Below, piece after piece: positions 53,428 through 64,000 of a DNA stretch of 64,000 bases. Origin of the DNA: Dactylorhiza incarnata (Eukaryota; Streptophyta; Magnoliopsida; Asparagales; Orchidaceae); assembly GCA_033032865.1 (NCBI GenBank), contig JAWHQI010000718.1, forward strand, positions 124,001 through 188,000, written 5' to 3'. A model generated the notes under the pieces. It was not told where the DNA came from, did not search any database, and saw only the letters and a list, made by a program, of their open reading frames with translations. Made by a program: the position numbers and the translations under genes. Numbering within the stretch: the first letter of the stretch is position 1; every line of letters begins with the position of its first letter.

Positions 53428-55162
53428 CAGGGGGAGCGATGCTCCAAGTTCATCTGGAAAAGAAGCTTGCACAGAAGAAGCAGCTGAGGAGGTGGTTAGT
53501 CAGGTGCAACCTCTTAGGAGGTCGAAGAGGACTATTCAACCACCAGATCGATACACAGGAGGAAATATGGTGAACTTCGTTTCATGTTTCTTTGCTGGTC
53601 CCTTAGATGAAAGGGAGCCGTCGAGCTTTGAAAAGGCCAGAGGTGTGAAGGAGTGGGACATTGCTATGCAAGAAGAGATGACAGCTCTCGAGAAGAATGA
53701 GACCTGGTCTCTTGTGCCCAAGCCCAAGGGCACTACTCCTGTCACTTGTAAGTGGGTCTTCAAGCTGAAGAAGAAAGCTGACGGTAGTATCGAGCGTTAC
53801 AAGGCTCGTCTTGTAGCTCGCGGGTTCTCACAGCAGTACGGAGAAGATTATGATGAAACGTTTAGTCCAGTGGCAAAGATGACTTCGGTTCGATTTGTTA
53901 TTGCCTTGGCGGCTTCGAGTGGTTGGGATATTTGGCAACTCGACGTGAAGAATGCATTCTTATACGGCGAGATTGACAAAGATATCTTCATGACTCAACC
54001 GCAAGGTTTCATCTCGAAGGAGTATCCGGACTATGTTTGTAAATTGAAGAAGGCCCTGTACGGGTTGAAGCAAGCGCCTCGGGCGTGGTACGGGAAGATT
54101 GCAGAATATCTCTTATTCTGCGGATTCATTGCTTCAGACTCTGATTCAAGCTTGTTCATCAAGAAGGAGGGGGTGCTTCGGGTGATTGTGCTGCTGTACG
54201 TGGATGACATGATTGTCACCGGGAATTCGAAGGAAGCTGTTGCAAGACTCAGGGCTGAGCTTGCTATCAGATTCGAGATGAAGGATCTGGGGGAGCTTCA
54301 CCATTTCCTTGGACTCGAGGTCCAGAGGCGGGAGAGCGGAGTGCTCATTTCTCAGGAAGGATATGCGGAGCGAATCGTGAAACGATTTGGCATGGAGGAA
54401 GGAAAGAGCAGCTTTATACCTTTGGAGCAACATCATAAGCTTCGAAAGGATGAGGGGAGAGTCTTATCTGATCCGTTGGTGTTCCGAGCTCTGGTTGGGA
54501 GCTTGATCTACTTGACGATCACAAGACCGGATATTGCTTATGCAGTTGGCAAGGTGAGTCGGTACATGGCGGAACCACGGAAACCTCATCTTCTAGCGGC
54601 CAAAGGCATCTTGAAGTATGTGAAGTCGACCTCTGATTTGGGTCTCCTATATAGGAGAGGGTCAAGCTTGGAGTTGCATGGTTTCATGGATGCTGATTAT
54701 GGGGGAGACGTGGATGATCGGAGATCAACGTCTGGTTTTGTCCTTATGACAGGTCCCACAGCTATTTCTTGGTGCAGCAAGAAGCAAGACTCGGTGTCTG
54801 TATCTACCACAGAAGCGGAGTACAAGGCTTCGGCCTTAGCAGCTCAGGAAGCTATTTGGCTCAGGAGGTTGGTAGAGGACGTTCATCAGGAGGTTCGAGG
54901 TCCCACTATGCTACGCGGAGACAATGAGAGTGCTCTCAAGCTGGATAACAATCCAGTCTGTCACGCGAGGACCAAACATATAGAGATTGAGCACCATTTC
55001 ATTCGTGAAAAGGTGTTGGGAGGATCTCTTATGGCCGAGCATGTTCGGAGTGCGGACAATGTCGCAGACATCTTCACAAAGCCACTGGCGAAGGGACCGT
55101 TTACTCGGTTAAGGGAGTTGCTCGGGCTAGTTTCCACTTCCCACTTCAAGGGGGAGTGTTGA
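53400..55162 (+). pseudogene. pol: Copia reverse transcriptase and RNase H
   Basis: This is the continuation of the gag-pol polyprotein in the +1 frame after an indel near the G-runs at 53409-53440. The linker has LRRSKRTIQPPDRY. RT blocks: [56 protein letters not shown] and catalytic LYVDDMIVTG (about 54195-54225). RNase H: MDADYGGDVDDRRSTSGF, STTEAEYKA, and TKHIEIEHHFIREK. The stop codon TGA (55160-55162) lies within the first bases of the 3' LTR. All catalytic motifs looked for are present, but the frameshift separates them from gag. Confidence 0.9.
55148..55156 (+). other. Copia polypurine tract
   Basis: AAGGGGGAG immediately before the 3' LTR. Confidence 0.9.
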
Positions 55163-56336
55163 AATTTGTTAAAGTGGAGTGGAAAGGAGTCCGGCCGGTC
55201 TGAAGGCTGGAGACCGCAGAGACCGCGCGATCTGCGCTGGTGCTCTGGCGGTTTGGTTCTGGCGATCTGGTGTGATCGGACAGCTTGCTTCTTGGGTTTG
55301 GTCACTGGTTCTGGCGACCTGTTGCGGGTTGTTTCCGGTCTTGTTCTAGTCGGTCTGTTCCTGGCTAACTGTTGTGACCGGGCGGCTTGGTTGTGTTGTT
55401 CTAGCGACTTGGTTCAAGTCGGCCAGTTGCTTATCTTTGTTGGCGATCTCAGGAAGGGTGATCGCTGTGTTCGCACGGCTTGTGCGCGGCTTGCTGCTGT
55501 CTTTGGTCTTGGACTGAATTTTGTTCAAGTGCTGTGTTCGCGCGGTCTATCTTTTGAGACCGTTCGCGATCTGATGGGTGGTGACTGTATCCCGGTTTGT
55601 GCGGTGACGACATCCGTCCACCCGCCTATAAATAGGGGTGCATGGCCCGTCATTCCTAACAAGAACCGTAAGAACCAGAGCCCGGATTGTTTCTTGCGGT
55701 CTCAAGTTTGAGTTCGCGCGACTTGGATGCGAGTTAACCTTTGTTGTGTTCGCAGGTTTGCAGTCAGCAGGGTGCGGTCTCCTTCCTTGGTGATTTCCGG
55801 TGGCTTGAATAAACAGTTCGTCTGCGGTCTGTCAGCGAACTGGGTTATTGTGTTCTTGTGCTGTTTGCAGTGGACTCAGTGATCAGGCGACCTTCAGCGG
55901 TTAGGCGGTCTGAGTTGCGGTCTGGCAACAGCTTCAGTTCTTTGTTCCAATAAGCTTCAGTTCGTGCGGTCTGGGATTGCGGTCTGGCAGTGCAGTTTGT
56001 CTGCTTCTATTCGCGCGGTCTCAAGGTGTTTCTGCGGTCTGACTGTGCAAGCGGTCTGGGAGTACAGCAGAACAAGCCGGGCGACCTGAGCCTTTGTTGT
56101 AGTCCGAGCGGTCTCTTTCTGGCAGACCGCTGGTTTCTGTTTTTTGGTGTGTTTGTTCTTCTCATCTCCGTGATTCTTATGAATCATGTCTCGCCATGTA
56201 TGCCTCGCATTGTAAAGCAGTTCTATTTCAATAAAGATTTCTTGTGTTGTTGTTTTGGCATTGTGGTTGTTTGGCTATAACTCTTGTTGATACAACTCCT
56301 GCTTACTCCTAAACGGTTCAATCAAAAATTTTAACA
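55157..56336 (+). repeat. Copia 3' LTR
   Basis: 1180 bp, nearly identical to the 5' LTR, with TATA at 55627-55634 and AATAAA near 56230. The first bases overlap the pol stop codon. Confidence 0.95.
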
Positions 56337-56341
56337 AATAC
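56337..56341. repeat. Target-site duplication AATAC, right copy (copia element)
   Basis: Matches 49810-49814. The A4 LTR resumes at 56342, and the join is confirmed by the uninterrupted copy at about 62672. Confidence 0.92.
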
Positions 56342-57093
56342 GGGCTAGCGCCGGGGGTAGCACTAGCGCCGGCGGTAGCGCTGAGGCTATAAAATGGACA
56401 CTTTGGCTCCGTCTTCATCATCCTCTAGAGATCCCAAATTCCAGAGCCTCGTGCCACAGCATAGAGAGGAGAGTTCGGAGAGATACTCCCACAAATCCAT
56501 GAAGGCTTAAGGAGATCCGTGGAGAAGATTTCAACAAGCTTCATCTTCATGACGAAAGACTGCATCGACTACGATCACACTCTGCGTCTTCGTCTACTTC
56601 TCCAAGAGATCTACATAGAGGGAGTTTTTATATTATTATCTTTTTATTTCACATCTTTTCTGTAATCGTTTAGTAAATTTGCCTCGTGTTGGCGACTAGG
56701 TCTGGGTAGGACTTAGGGCTGAAATTCGCCTCGTGTTGGCGACTAGGTCTCGGGTGTAGGTCTAGGGGGTGCTCGAGGCCATATCCGAGGAAGGGTTGGC
56801 TAGAGCGGCTTGAGGTCGTATCCGGGGAAGGATCGGCTAAAGCCAATCGGTTCGTGGGGATACGAGTCGGTATAGAAAACGAAATGAGCTTTTATTATTC
56901 GCCTCCGATCTCTAGCGTCGTAGAGATCAAGTTTTGTAAAACTTATTTAATATTAATAAAGCTTGTCTCTCTTTTTGTTTTACTTGACTTCTTGTTTTAA
57001 TATTGCACTATTCCAAAGTTTTTCTAAATAAATGCTAAAGTTTTTTTAAAACCCTTATTCACCACCCCTCTAAGGGCGCCTACCAATCCAACA
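56342..57093 (+). repeat. A4 5' LTR, right piece
   Basis: Begins with GCGC words, then TATAAAAT (56388-56395), leader hairpins (CGCC / GGCG near 56682 and 56728), and ends CCAATCCAACA at 57093. The C-run is interrupted (CACCACCCCTC). Confidence 0.92.
56345..56395 (+). promoter_or_regulatory. A4 5' LTR promoter: GCGC words and TATA box
   Basis: CTAGCGCCGGCGGTAGCGC and CTGAGGC lead into TATAAAATGG. The upstream part of U3 is now 6.5 kb away because of the copia insertion. Confidence 0.65.
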
Positions 57094-57095
57094 AG

Positions 57096-57108
57096 TGGTA
57101 TCAGAGCC
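57096..57108 (+). other. A4 primer-binding site
   Basis: TGGTATCAGAGCC, 2 nt inside the 5' LTR. Confidence 0.88.
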
Positions 57109-57142
57109 AGGTTATTTCAAATCGGCTTAACAACCGGGAATA

Positions 57143-58606
57143 ATGACGTCTCATGATCTCGCTTCTACTAGTGGGGTAAACTTTTATGAAGAAGAAAAAT
57201 CTCCTAAACCACCTTTATTCGAAGGGAGAAATTATGAAGGGTGGAAATTATTAATGGAAAAGTTTATTAAAAGTTTAGATATCAATGCATGGGATATAGC
57301 AATAGTTAGACCAGCGGACGAATCAAATAAACAAGAGCGTCACCTAAATGCAAAAGCTATGCATTATATTTTTTGTGCTTTATCTCAAGATATTTTTAAA
57401 TTAATATATTGTTTTTCCAGTGCATACAAAGTATGAAAATTTCTTAAAGAAATGTATGATTCTCCTTCTACAGGTATGGAACAATCGCAAGAACCGGAGA
57501 ATATGCAAGCTTGCACAAGTCTTCAAGAATGCTCCTCTCATGACGGATCAATAGAGCACACATTAAATGGAAAAGAAGAAGAAGTACTGTCTTCGGAAGA
57601 GGAGTGCCAAAAAGATGTAAAAGAAACGATATGCTCAAATCGTGCCTCTCCCGAAAGCAATGTAAGGAAATCAAATCCCATTTTCTGTACTTCTATTTCT
57701 ACATTACAATTGTTTCAAACCACAAAGCGCAAAATTAAGAAATTAAAAAATGCTAATAAACATTTGCGCTTAGAAAATAAAATTTTAAAGGCAAAAATTA
57801 ATAAACAATCAAATTCAAATTTATCTAGTTCTATCCATGGTTCCTTAGTTGAAAACACTACACCTTGTATGAAATTTGATGACTTAAAAGAAAAATGCAA
57901 GGAACTTGAAAAGGAACTTCTTTTGATAAAAGAACAAAATAAAAAATTATGTTTAGAAAATTCATCTTTGAAAAATGATTGTGCTAAGTGTAAAGAATAT
58001 AAAATTGAAATTAAAGAGATGGATGAAACATTTGATGAATATAGAAATAACTATCAAGATCATATAGATTCAATTGTTTCAACTCTTAAAAATAGCACAA
58101 TCGCCTATAATAAAGCTAGACATAATTTAAAGATTAAAAATGATGAATTAAAATCAAAAATCAACTTGCTTATGAAAATTGTAAATACAAATTCCCTAAT
58201 ATCAAACTATATCTATAGACAAGTTGAATATGAATATGAACATCGAAACGAAGTTTAATAATGGGAGTAAGGAACATAAAGGACTTGTAAATCAAAATAA
58301 AAATCATCATTATTTACAAAATCATGCTTCTCCCAACCCAAAATTAAATGTCAAATTTCCTTTAAATTATAAATTCAAAAATCATTTTTATCCAAATATT
58401 CAAGTAAATGATTATGGAAATTTGAGAACTAAAAATATTGTTTGTCCAAGGTATGAATGGAGACCCATTCTTAAGAATAACGCACTAATGTCAAAAGAAA
58501 GGGTCCACTCATCACTATCTCCCCAAATGCAAAAATGATTTATTTGGGTACCCAAAGGAACCATCACACCCGGTCCTCTTTGGTACCTAAATCTCTCATT
58601 CATTAG
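57143..58606 (+). pseudogene. gag: A4 gag (stops and frameshifts)
   Basis: From ATG 57143 (MTSHDLASTSGVNFYEEE). TGA at 57434-57436 replaces the conserved Trp of AYKVW, exactly as in A3. The frame continues from 57437 through an acidic part and a coiled coil (57720-58150). A one-base insertion near 58195 shifts the frame to the Asn/His-rich part (58224 onward). A TGA near 58536 and a small deletion near 58590 affect the IWVPKGTITPGPLW end. The N-terminal gag-like domain is recognisable (FEGRNYEGWKLLMEKF, NAKAMHYIFCALSQDIF). There is no zinc knuckle or pol. Close to A2 (STGMEQSQEPEN, EEECQKDVKE). Inactive. Confidence 0.8.
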
Positions 58607-58620
58607 TATCCCATCATTTG

Positions 58621-58669
58621 CATGAAGTAGAAATCAACTAAAAATGAAATATCACTTCTCTACTTCATG
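58621..58669 (+). other. Post-gag hairpin (A4)
   Basis: Perfect 11-bp stem CATGAAGTAGA / TCTACTTCATG, 14 nt after the gag stop at 58604-58606. Confidence 0.8.
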
Positions 58670-60291
58670 ATATGCTTAAACTTTCGTTTTGTTTATTTTT
58701 CTTTTGTTTTATTTAAACTAGCATGATATGATCACTCTATATATCTTGTGATATGACTTTCATAAACCATAATTCATAAATGAATCAATAAAAGTGAATT
58801 AAATTCATATCATTCTGTTTAGTGATCTACTTATCCTTTTTATTTTTACCTTCTAAATCCATTACCTTTTAAATGTCTTGAATTATGAATTATAAATTGA
58901 AATTATTGCCAAGACTAATGATAATATTTTAATGGATTTAAATGGTTTATCAAAGGGCTTACGCTAAAGATTAAAATGCGAAATGTGTTGATCTTGTTTT
59001 GTTGATTATGTTAGCCCTTATAATGAAGAAAAATATTTTTCACAAAATGCATGATTAATCCGCATCCAAACTCATCATCCTAGCATCACTTTTTGGTTTA
59101 TGCTTGTGTATCTATGCTAGGTACAACATTTATGATGTTATGTGATTTGAAATCATAATAGAATACTAAAATTCCATCAAACACATAGTTTATGGATTAA
59201 TCATTAGAACATATATCATTTGGCTTATTCAAACATGATATCTTGTGCTTACATTTCCTATCAGTTTCAATTTACATTATATTGATAAATATGAGTCTTA
59301 GAAAAATGAAAATGAAAATATAAGAAAATATACATCATGCGTTGTCAAGTCATACACTAAATCGCTAATGTTTCATGCAATTTGCACTATCTAAACATCT
59401 CCTAAAAATCTGATATTTCAGCATGGAACTGCTATTGGGACACTTAATCAAAATCAATAATTAAAATATTCAAAATCACAAAAAATCGTTCACTGTTTCC
59501 CGCGCTAGCGCTACCGCAGGCGCTTGTGTCCATGTTCAATTTTTTGTGATTTTAAAATTTTGAAAAAATTCTAAAAATATTTTAATCTATATTTTCTACT
59601 TAGTTTTTGCACTTCTGTTTTTCTTTATTTTTTGAAAAATCAAATATAAAACTACAAAAACCAAATTACAAAAAATATGTTTTTTTTCCCTATTTTTTGT
59701 TTTTGTTAAGTCTATTTTTATGCAAAAAATCAAATACAAAAATACAAAAGCAAAAATTACAAAAACATGCTTGCATTTGCTAAAATCAAAATACAAAAAT
59801 ATAAAACACTAAAACTATCAAAAATACTGTATTGACTTTCCTGTGATAATCAAGCATGATTTAGTCTATTATTTAGAAATTCTACAATGTTGCAATTTAT
59901 CTTTTCAAACTACGTTGAACATTGTTTTTCATCATGATTTGATATATCTATTAATAAGTGCATCAATTATATTTTAAAGGTTGTGTAGAACTAATGCTTA
60001 GCATGCCTCTAAGTATGAGTAAATGTTTTATGTTTGATAATGATATTTATTCACTCACCCTTTTTGGCATTGTCTACATATGTGTTAAATCTAAGAATAT
60101 TTGTGTATGTTTTGTATTAGTACAATGGATTAAAATTGCACAAGTATCTTTCCTACACTCCTTATTTTGCACTCTTAAAAATTAAGAAAAGTGGTTATGC
60201 TTTTCATAAATTCTATTGATTTGCAAAACAAGTGTATTCGGAGAACTTTAAACAAAACAAAATTATAAAATAAATGACAAAGATAACCCCA
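58670..60291 (+). other. A4 non-coding AT-rich internal region
   Basis: Corresponds to the A1 and A3 internal region but without the antisense gene. A GCGC group remains at 59501-59525. Very A/T-rich around 59600-59830. No gene supported. Confidence 0.6.
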
Positions 60292-60352
60292 CCAAGCACT
60301 ACATGAACCTCCTGATAAGACTTAATAAGCATTGTGAGGTTGAGCACCTTGG
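60292..60352 (+). other. Paired-hairpin unit 2 (A4)
   Basis: Outer stem CCAAG / CTTGG, inner stem AACCTC / GAGGTT, loop with TGATAAGACTTAATAAGC. Confidence 0.65.
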
Positions 60353-60469
60353 AAAGAATAGTAAAGTGTCTTGTGCAAATCAAATCTTTCTTTTAAAAAT
60401 AAGAAAAACCACTTACTCTTAAGTACACCGGATCACTAGGTTCAATATTAAATTTAAATATGTGATCCC

Positions 60470-60530
60470 CCAAGCACTACTTTGCACCCTGATAAGTCTT
60501 GATGAGCATTGTGTGTGCAGAGCACCTTGG
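60470..60530 (+). other. Paired-hairpin unit 1 (A4)
   Basis: Outer stem CCAAG / CTTGG, inner stem CTTTGCAC / GTGCAGAG (one G-U pair), loop with TGATAAGTCTTGATGAGC. Confidence 0.65.
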
Positions 60531-61456
60531 TAGTTGTACTTTTTATTGTGCATTAAAGTGTGTGGAAGTAATCTTATTTGTGTTTTATTGTGCTCGTACT
60601 TTACATATATCTTGTATTTTTGATTAAAACATTTGTTTACATTATTCAAAAATACACTTATGTGCACATCATTATCTTCCATAACACTTCTTCTCATGAG
60701 TATTGGATCCTAATGCCAATTCTATATTACTCTTTACTTATGAAATGCACTAGATAACCTAGCATGTTTTCTATAATGTTTGGTATGATTTGAAAGTGTG
60801 AATTGAAATAACATTGTAGTAATCTCTTTGTGATAATATTATTTCATGCTTGGTTATTTTTGTCAACCATAAAAGATTTTCATTGAAACATGATTTACAT
60901 AAACATCTTCTTTTTGAAATTAAACTCATATATTTTTTTATGGATTATTCTTGATTAAAATAAGATGTTTCATGTATTTCTACAAGTCTTCCTCATCATC
61001 ACCATATAACTTTTACCTTGCACTTTCATGCTTATATCAAGTCTTAAATCTCAATTTTTTTCTTAAAAACAAGTGGTAGACTTGCTTGGTAGAATTTATA
61101 TTGACTGTTCTAACACGCATATCATTTTTATAGTAACAAACTCTGATTTATTTCAATATAAACATGTATGTTAAACGCTCTTCCAATAAGTGAAACATTG
61201 CTAAAAGGATGTTGTTTCTTTCTTCCAAAATGCTTCAACTCTTATCTTTATAAAGTTAGTTTTGAAACTCAAAAACTTCTCCTTTTTTAACTTAAACTCT
61301 TATTTAGTATTATGGTGTTTCTTTTTCGAAATCTTTCGCAATGCTCAAACTCTGATACATTCATGAATTTCAATATAGCTAAGTAAGTTTTATTTCAAAA
61401 AAAAAATCAATTATGATTCTTCCCATTAGATTTAAAAGCTTCATGTTTCAAAAAAC
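60531..61456 (+). other. A4 internal region between hairpins and GC-richer block
   Basis: AT-rich, non-coding, shared with A2 and partly with A1 and A3. Nothing further recognised. Confidence 0.6.
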
Positions 61457-61734
61457 AATTATCCGTGACTTCATATCTCACCATAGCGGGGGCGTAGGGT
61501 TGTAGACATTAGATAAACTTATCTTTAGTCATGTCTTGTCCTTAACCGGGGAGGGTTCCAGTGGGGCCTTGCGAAGCACTGGGGGGAAATAGTGCTAGGT
61601 TGAGTTTTGTCTAGTGTTTGCATATGGGATTAACACCCCAACCTACGACATGTTTGCAGCTCCTCATGCCCATCCGTCACTTAGTACGGGGCTAGGGTGT
61701 AGACATATTGTCTGGGTAGATTGGTTATTTGGAA
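61457..61734 (+). other. Subfamily-2 conserved GC-richer block (A4 copy)
   Basis: Matches 21901-22180 (A2, reverse strand). A GTAGACAT word occurs near each end (61502 and 61698). No reading frame, tRNA-like boxes or known RNA family could be assigned. Confidence 0.7.
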
Positions 61735-61959
61735 ATCCTTATTTTTATGCTTAAAACTTTTATATAAAGGGAAAATCATTACTTTTTATGCTAAAAATTC
61801 TGATTTCCTTCTATGAAAAATTCTGTAATGCTTATAACTCTGATCTATTTAAATGAAAAACAATTCTAAAACTCCTTATCATTTACTTCAAAAGCTCGAT
61901 CATGCCTTATTTTCTACTTACAAACTCTTTTGGTGCTTTGTTTCCCTACCCACTTTTGT

Positions 61960-62222
61960 TAATAACAAAAGGGGGAGAACTAACATGATAAATATAACCC
62001 GCTATCATAAACCCAACATGACAAATTCAGATGATAGCTTACAATTTAGGGGAGCGTTCACTTAGGGGGAGCATGTATTTAGGGGGAGCAATTCTAAATG
62101 CTAAAATCAATAATTATCCTAAGTCATCACTCTCACACACACACAAGTATAGTTTCATCATGCTTATTTATTAATGCTTTGATTTATCATTAATAGATTT
62201 GTTATTATCAAAAGGGGGAGTT
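61960..62222 (+). other. Cluster of PPT-like GGGGGAG words and the true PPT (A4)
   Basis: GGGGAG or GGGGGAG words at about 61970, 62048, 62066 and 62082, and the PPT AAAAGGGGGAGTT at 62210-62222 directly before the LTR. The first also has AAAAGGGGGAGAA context like the PPT. The same cluster is found in A1, A2 and A3. Confidence 0.65.
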
Positions 62223-63433
62223 TGTTTGAACATGGTCTTCCGCATCTCCTAGGTTTCAGAATAACAAATTCCTATGTGTATTTGATCTTGTGTGTTTAAG
62301 TGTGCAGGAAATCAAAGTCCACATGACTCAAGGATGGTTGTCCCCAAAATTGAGGCCAGAATTCCAACATGGCCACTAGCGCCAGCGGTAGCGATAGCAC
62401 CCAGCGCTAGCGATGATTAGCGCAATTCCGACAGTGTTTTTAGAAGGAGCTAGCACCCGGCGGTAGCTACTAGCGCTGGCGGTAGCATGACGCACAAAAG
62501 GCATAGAGCAAAATGTTGCCACTGATTGAAAATCCTACCGCGCAAAATGTTACTTAATCAGGGATAGCGCCGGCGGTAGCTACTAGCGCTGGCGGTTGCG
62601 TGGCGCACAAGAGGCATAGAGCAAAATGTTGTCGCGGATTGAAGATCCTGCCGCTGCAAAACATTACTTAATTCGGGCTAGCGTCGGCGGTAGCGCTAGC
62701 GCCGGCGGTAGCGCTGAGGCTATAAAATGGACACTTTGGCTCCGTCTTCATCATCCTCTAGAGATCCCAAATTCCTAGAGCCTCGTGCCACAGCATAGAG
62801 AGGAGAGTTCGGAGAGATACTCCCACAAATCCATGAAGGCTTAAGGAGATCCGTGGAGAAGATTTCAACACGCTTCATCTTCGTGACTGAAAGACCGCAT
62901 CGACTACGATCACACTCTGCGTCTTCGTCTACTTCTCCAAGAGATCTACATAGAGGGAGTTTTTATATTATTGTCTTTTTATTTCACATCTTTTCTGTAA
63001 TCGTTTAGTAAATTCGCCTCGTGTTGGCAACTAGGTCTAGGTAGGACTTAGGGCTGAAATTCGCCTCATGTTGGCGACTAGGTCTCAGGTGCAGGTCTAG
63101 GGGGTGCTCGAGGCCATATCCGGGGAAGGGTTGGCTAGAGCGGCTTGAGGCCGTATCCGGGGAAGGATCGGCTAAAGCCAACCAGTTCGTGGGGATACGA
63201 GTCAGTATAGAAAATGAAAAGAGCTTTTATTATTCGCCTCCGATCTCTAGCGTCGTAGAGATCAAGTTTTGTATAACTTATTTAATATTAATAAAGCTTG
63301 TCACTCTTTTTGTTTTACTTGACTTCTTGTTTTAATATTGCACTATTCCAAAGTTTTTCTAAATAAATGCTAAAGTTTTTTTAAAACCCTTATTCACCCC
63401 CCCCCCCCTCTAAGGGCGCCTACTGATCCAACA
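62223..63433 (+). repeat. A4 3' LTR
   Basis: 1211 bp. The start reads TGTTTGAACATGG (G to T). It carries the 113-bp duplication (62450-62673), GCGC words and TATAAAAT (62721-62728), leader hairpins, a long C-run, and ends CTGATCCAACA. It is intact and confirms the joined structure of the split 5' LTR. Confidence 0.92.
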
Positions 63434-63438
63434 GGAGT
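63434..63438. repeat. Target-site duplication GGAGT, right copy (A4)
   Basis: Compare GGAGG at 49360-49364; one mismatch. Confidence 0.65.
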
Positions 63439-64000
63439 TACGATGGGAAGATAGGCCAAACCTCCCTTTCACAAGATACTTAGTATTATTGGTGACTACC
63501 CAACACCACTCTCTTATGTTACTCTAGACTCCTATAATGGATTAAGATTCATCGGTAGTATTAATGTTCTCTTGAACACCAACACTCCACTTAAGAGTAT
63601 ACAACTCACACCCACCACTAGGGGAGGTCATGAATGGACTTTTACCCCTTCCACCATAGAGATGACCTACACAACCTCTCACTGAATAATCCGTTCCTAA
63701 GGACTCATGGAAAGACCCAAAACCACCAAACTAATTTTGGCTATCTGCAGCCCACTTCAATCTTAAGGGGAAAAGTTGACATTTGTAAAGGACCTATATG
63801 ACCCCATGGTTTTCATATAATGAACTACATATCCAGAGGTTGTTTATGGTCTATATAGAAGAAATATAAGTAATTTATATTTTCCTCCTTAATTATTTCT
63901 GTAAAAATCATTATAAGAATAATTGAGGTATAATTCAAATTTGTGAAGGAACTTCAACATACTTCTAACCAAATGACATGAATCAATTTCCTAGGGATTC
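63439..64000. other. Unclassified repeat right of A4
   Basis: Continuation of the DNA interrupted by A4 (47899-49359). No coding region, RNA gene or clear repeat seen. Confidence 0.35.

Larger units (their letters stand above)
49815..56336 (+). mobile_element. Young Ty1/copia retrotransposon inside the A4 5' LTR
   Basis: 6522 bp with near-identical LTRs (1172 and 1180 bp; the difference is mainly a short insertion, AAGAACCGT, near 55663), TSD AATAC, PBS TGGTATCAGAGC and PPT AAGGGGGAG. Gene order gag, protease, integrase, RT, RNase H identifies copia. One nonsense codon in gag and one frameshift between integrase and RT inactivate it. It is not of the SIRE type: no extra ORF follows pol, and its LTRs lack the C-run/CTCTA end. 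Confidence 0.95.
49365..63433 (+). mobile_element. Element A4: gag-only family-A element with 5' LTR split by a copia element
   Basis: Plus-strand copy. Its own sequence is 49365-49814 plus 56342-63433, about 7.5 kb. Order: 5' LTR (two pieces), PBS 57096-57108, gag with defects, post-gag hairpin, AT-rich region, paired hairpins, GC-richer block, several GGGGGAG words, PPT, 3' LTR. It has no antisense gene or pol, and groups with A2. The TSD is 4/5. Confidence 0.9.

Noticed and set aside
61457..61734. tRNA-derived SINE inside A4
   Set aside because: No convincing A box and B box pair at tRNA spacing, and no poly(A) or short-repeat tail or flanking duplication.

Overview
The window is transposon-filled intergenic DNA from a plant nuclear genome. 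The evidence is plant-type Ty1/copia elements (including the SIRE lineage) primed by initiator tRNA-Met, a Ty3/gypsy chromovirus relic and an RTE-type LINE. I found no host gene, tRNA, rRNA or CRISPR array. Nearly every base up to about 15.5 kb and from 20.2 kb to 63.4 kb can be assigned to a mobile element. Element boundaries are supported by TG...CA termini, primer-binding sites, polypurine tracts and matching 5-bp target-site duplications.

Layout: 1-1000 is a copia LTR abutting a decayed gypsy pol (1001-4300). An RTE LINE (about 4529-15505) is split in its endonuclease region by element A1 (5119-12976, minus strand, TSD GGGAA). 15506-20163 is unclassified repeat DNA with a tandem array of about 170 bp. 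It is interrupted by A2 (20164-46885, minus, TSD GTATC). A2 contains A3 (22505-42935, plus, TSD GAAAC), and A3 contains a full SIRE-like copia element (29030-41201, plus, TSD AAATT). After more unclassified repeat (46891-49364) comes A4 (49365-63433, plus, TSD GGAGG/GGAGT). The 5' LTR of A4 is split by a young copia element (49815-56336, plus, TSD AATAC). The last 567 bases are unclassified.

A1-A4 belong to one family (called family A here). It has LTRs of about 1.04-1.21 kb and a gag of about 500 codons, but no zinc knuckle, protease, integrase, RT or RNase H. It shares LTR-end, PBS and PPT signals and gag motifs with the SIRE lineage, so I infer a non-autonomous passenger of SIRE-type elements. 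Two subfamilies are visible. A1 and A3 carry an extra gene on the opposite strand to gag, with its own promoter-like region and a conserved 5'-UTR intron. A2 and A4 lack this gene and instead carry a conserved block of about 270 bp that is absent from A1 and A3.

The most interesting signals are: (1) the spliced antisense gene in family A, whose upstream region repeats the palindromic GCGC array of the LTR promoter; (2) an apparent internal TATA promoter before the env-like ORF of the SIRE element, with the same CTCGAGAA array as its LTR; (3) six tandem small hairpins with compensatory stem changes in the SIRE leader; (4) a pair of related hairpins with covarying stems inside family A; and (5) a hairpin at a constant 13-14 nt after the gag stop in all four family-A copies. 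All coordinates and alignments were made by eye.
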